This document shows positions 62,465 through 64,000 of a stretch of 64,000 bases of DNA, piece after piece (within the stretch, counting starts at the first letter, position 1; the number at the start of each line of letters is the position of its first letter). Below the pieces are notes generated by a model. That model searched no databases. It worked only from the letters and a program-made list of their open reading frames with translations, and was not told the DNA's origin. The translations under genes were made by a program, and so were the position numbers. Source of the stretch: Lysinibacillus fusiformis (GTDB lineage Bacteria; Bacillota; Bacilli; Bacillales_A; Planococcaceae); contig JASENG010000012.1 in the NCBI GenBank assembly GCA_030027265.1, forward strand, positions 62,001 to 126,000, read 5' to 3'.

Positions 62465-62809
62465 GTGGATAGAAAAAAAGAATTGAAACATCAATATCAA
62501 GAAATTGAGATTGTTGCCGGAGTTTATCAAATCAAAAATAATGTAAATGGAAAGCTTTTTGTGGAGAGCACACGAAATTTAAAAACGATAAACGGGGTTA
62601 AATTTATGCTCGATAATAATACGCATAAAAATAATGAGCTCCAATATGATTGGAATGAGCATGGAAAAGATGCTTTTTCCATTGATATCTTAGAGAAGTT
62701 GAAAAAGGATGAAAGTGATCCATATTTCAATGAAAAAGAAGCCTTAAAAGCAATGGAGCAAAAATGGGTAGACCATCTAAATCCTTTTGGGGAAAATGGA
62801 TATAACTAA
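62465..62809 (+). CDS. GIY-YIG nuclease family protein, degenerate motif
   Basis: The 114 residues match the short GIY-YIG domain found in Bacillus proteins: AGVYQIKNNVNGKLFVEST, then LQYDWNEHGKDAFSIDILEKL and a C-terminal EQKWVDHLNPFGENGYN. GIY has become GVY and YIG has become FVE, and the usual arginine helix is altered, so nuclease activity is doubtful. It starts at GTG 62465 with a weak ribosome site. It probably forms an operon with the DUF2087 regulator gene upstream. Confidence 0.75.
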   Translation: MDRKKELKHQYQEIEIVAGVYQIKNNVNGKLFVESTRNLKTINGVKFMLDNNTHKNNELQYDWNEHGKDAFSIDILEKLKKDESDPYFNEKEALKAMEQKWVDHLNPFGENGYN

Positions 62810-62814
62810 TTGAT

Positions 62815-62851
62815 AAAAGTGTGCAGCTTCTATATAGCTGTACACTTTTTT
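62815..62851 (+). terminator. Terminator of the DUF2087/GIY-YIG operon
   Basis: AAAAGTGTGCAGCT pairs with AGCTGTACACTTTT (one mismatch) and is followed by TT. Confidence 0.85.
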
Positions 62852-62983
62852 AATGTCGATATGGCCGATGAAGTTAAGGAAAATGTAATAAGAAAGCGAC
62901 AAAAACTTTTAATATTTCATTCATTACAAATGGTTAATTTTAGTAATATATAGTGTAGTACATGAAAGGAGGAAGGGTCCCTT

Positions 62984-64000
62984 TTGAAGCTTTTCCGCTT
63001 TCTCTTAGTTGCCATCGCGTTATTTTTAGTTGGTTGTAAAGAGTCAGTGGAAGAAAATCCAGTTGTTATGATAAATGCCAAACCAGCGATTGAAGCAAGT
63101 TCTATTATAGAAAGGTCAGAAAAAGAAGATTTAGCATTGGAGTCTTCCAGTGACGAGATTGAGTTATTGAATGTTTGTAACAGTAATGAAATCTATATAA
63201 AAGAGGAAAAAACTTGTTCGTTGAAGATTGAATGCAGCGACTATAATTCCTGTATTGAGTGGGGAAATAAAATAATCGAAACGCTTGAAGCGGATTATGG
63301 CTCGCTTACTTTTGAGGAATCTGTTGCAACTGGTAATGAAGGGATCACCTTGCTTGCTAGTTATAATATTGATAATGAAGGTGAAATGATATATACGGTG
63401 CAAGAAGTATCAGGTGAGATGTTGGACTATCATTCGCACCTTTGGTATAGCTTTAGCTGGTTGATTCCTGAACGGTATCGAAAAGAGATCAATCAATTTG
63501 AAGTATTTGAAAGTGGCGATACACTCGCTTACGTATCTACGCAAGATAGAAATGGGAGATTTTGGACTCTTGGAATGAATAATGAAGACATTGAACTTGC
63601 ATCAGAAACCCTTGTTACATATTTACATGAATATGCGCATTTTCTATCTTTAAATCAAAGTCAAGTTAATTACAGGGTAGCGGAAGAAAGGTGTTCATCG
63701 TTATTTTTGAAGGATTCAGGCTGTTTTTATGAAGACGCTTATTTGAGTGATTTCTATAAACGATTTTGGGAATTGGGTGGTCATGGGAAAATAGAGGATT
63801 TTTATGTTTCAAGATATGCGATGTATTCTCCTGAAGAAGACTTTTCGGAATCCTTTGCTCATTTTGTCTTAACTAAAAAGCCTAGTGGACAAAATGTGAT
63901 GGAAGAAAAGCTGTTATTCTTTTATCAATATGAAGAATTGGTGCAGTTGCGGACAGAGATTTTAGCAAGAACAGCCACATGGCTTGTAAGAAGTGCTATA
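62984..64000 (+). CDS. Lipoprotein with HEXXH zinc-metallopeptidase motif, partial at right edge
   Basis: This frame starts at TTG 62984 after AAAGGAGGAAGGGTCCC and stays open to the window end (339 codons). The signal peptide MKLFRFLLVAIALFLVGC ends in the lipobox LVGC. The mature part has several cysteine residues (CNS, CSLKIECSDYNSC), then the zinc motif HEYAH in VTYLHEYAHFLSL near residue 216, and a downstream glutamate in EDFSESFAHFVL near 290 that could be the third ligand. It is therefore likely an extracytoplasmic, membrane-anchored metalloprotease. No named family can be given. The 3' end is missing. Confidence 0.75.
   Translation, partial: MKLFRFLLVAIALFLVGCKESVEENPVVMINAKPAIEASSIIERSEKEDLALESSSDEIELLNVCNSNEIYIKEEKTCSLKIECSDYNSCIEWGNKIIETLEADYGSLTFEESVATGNEGITLLASYNIDNEGEMIYTVQEVSGEMLDYHSHLWYSFSWLIPERYRKEINQFEVFESGDTLAYVSTQDRNGRFWTLGMNNEDIELASETLVTYLHEYAHFLSLNQSQVNYRVAEERCSSLFLKDSGCFYEDAYLSDFYKRFWELGGHGKIEDFYVSRYAMYSPEEDFSESFAHFVLTKKPSGQNVMEEKLLFFYQYEELVQLRTEILARTATWLVRSAI

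Overview
The window looks like chromosome of a low-GC, spore-forming Firmicute of the Bacillales, most likely the Lysinibacillus/Solibacillus group. This is inferred from AT-rich sequence, strong GGAGG-type ribosome binding sites, frequent TTG/GTG starts, compact Rho-independent terminators and the gene set (lutABC, rocD/rocR with sigma-54, YugN, YkvI, TerC, UPF0316). No rRNA, tRNA, CRISPR array, prophage or intact insertion sequence is visible. Mobile DNA is limited to non-autonomous relics.

Layout. 1-3.5 kb: lactate-utilisation operon lutABC on the minus strand (lutC runs off the left edge), with a frameshifted lutR upstream. 3.56-3.99 kb: IS1182-like internally deleted element. 4.0-5.6 kb: class II fumarase behind a promoter carrying a textbook Fur box. 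5.76-7.1 kb: YeeE/TusA sulfur-uptake pair. 7.2-8.3 kb: an unrecognised small gene and a YpsA-type protein. 8.35-12.6 kb: arginine/ornithine module, with rocD behind a sigma-54 promoter, divergent activator rocR, and the sigma-54 factor gene itself. 13.0-16.9 kb: TetR regulator and divergent large MMPL exporter. 17.0-18.3 kb: decayed DNA. 18.3-25.3 kb: MFS transporter, GNAT/N-acylamino acid racemase pair, YkvI-like carrier, VCBS-like protein, Thr/Gly-rich lipoprotein, S66 peptidase. 25.3-27.2 kb: Usp/SulP operon. 27.3 kb: a serine-recombinase-like protein without catalytic residues, followed by degenerate tandem repeats. 28.3-31.6 kb: SDR/TetR pair and an ABC exporter. 31.9-37.7 kb: complete ferric-siderophore uptake cassette (AraC regulator, lipoprotein, two permeases, ATPase, esterase) under Fur boxes. 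37.8-40.1 kb: PAS-GGDEF-EAL-PilZ protein.

40.2-43.5 kb: YugN-like protein, a Ser/Thr-kinase-like protein translationally coupled to a Ser/His/Tyr/Arg-rich 61-residue protein, and a MarR/MFS efflux pair. 43.6-46.0 kb: solute:sodium symporter with its DUF4212 partner and a small membrane protein. 46.3-50.9 kb: assorted small genes, including a collagen-like protein, a DinB-fold protein, UPF0316 and TerC. 50.9-58.0 kb: complete reductive pyrimidine degradation cluster (PucR regulator, carbamoyl hydrolase, dihydropyrimidinase, PreT, PreA). 58.2-61.0 kb: TetR and a second MMPL exporter with three matching operators. 61.0-64.0 kb: small membrane proteins, a DUF2087 regulator, a degenerate GIY-YIG protein, and an HEXXH lipoprotein cut by the right edge.

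Most of the window is ordinary housekeeping and catabolic chromosome. The points most worth following are the kinase plus Ser-rich substrate-like peptide (40.7-41.7 kb), Fur control of the iron-independent fumarase, the catalytically dead recombinase, and the two related intergenic mobile relics. All calls come from reading the sequence. No database search was possible.
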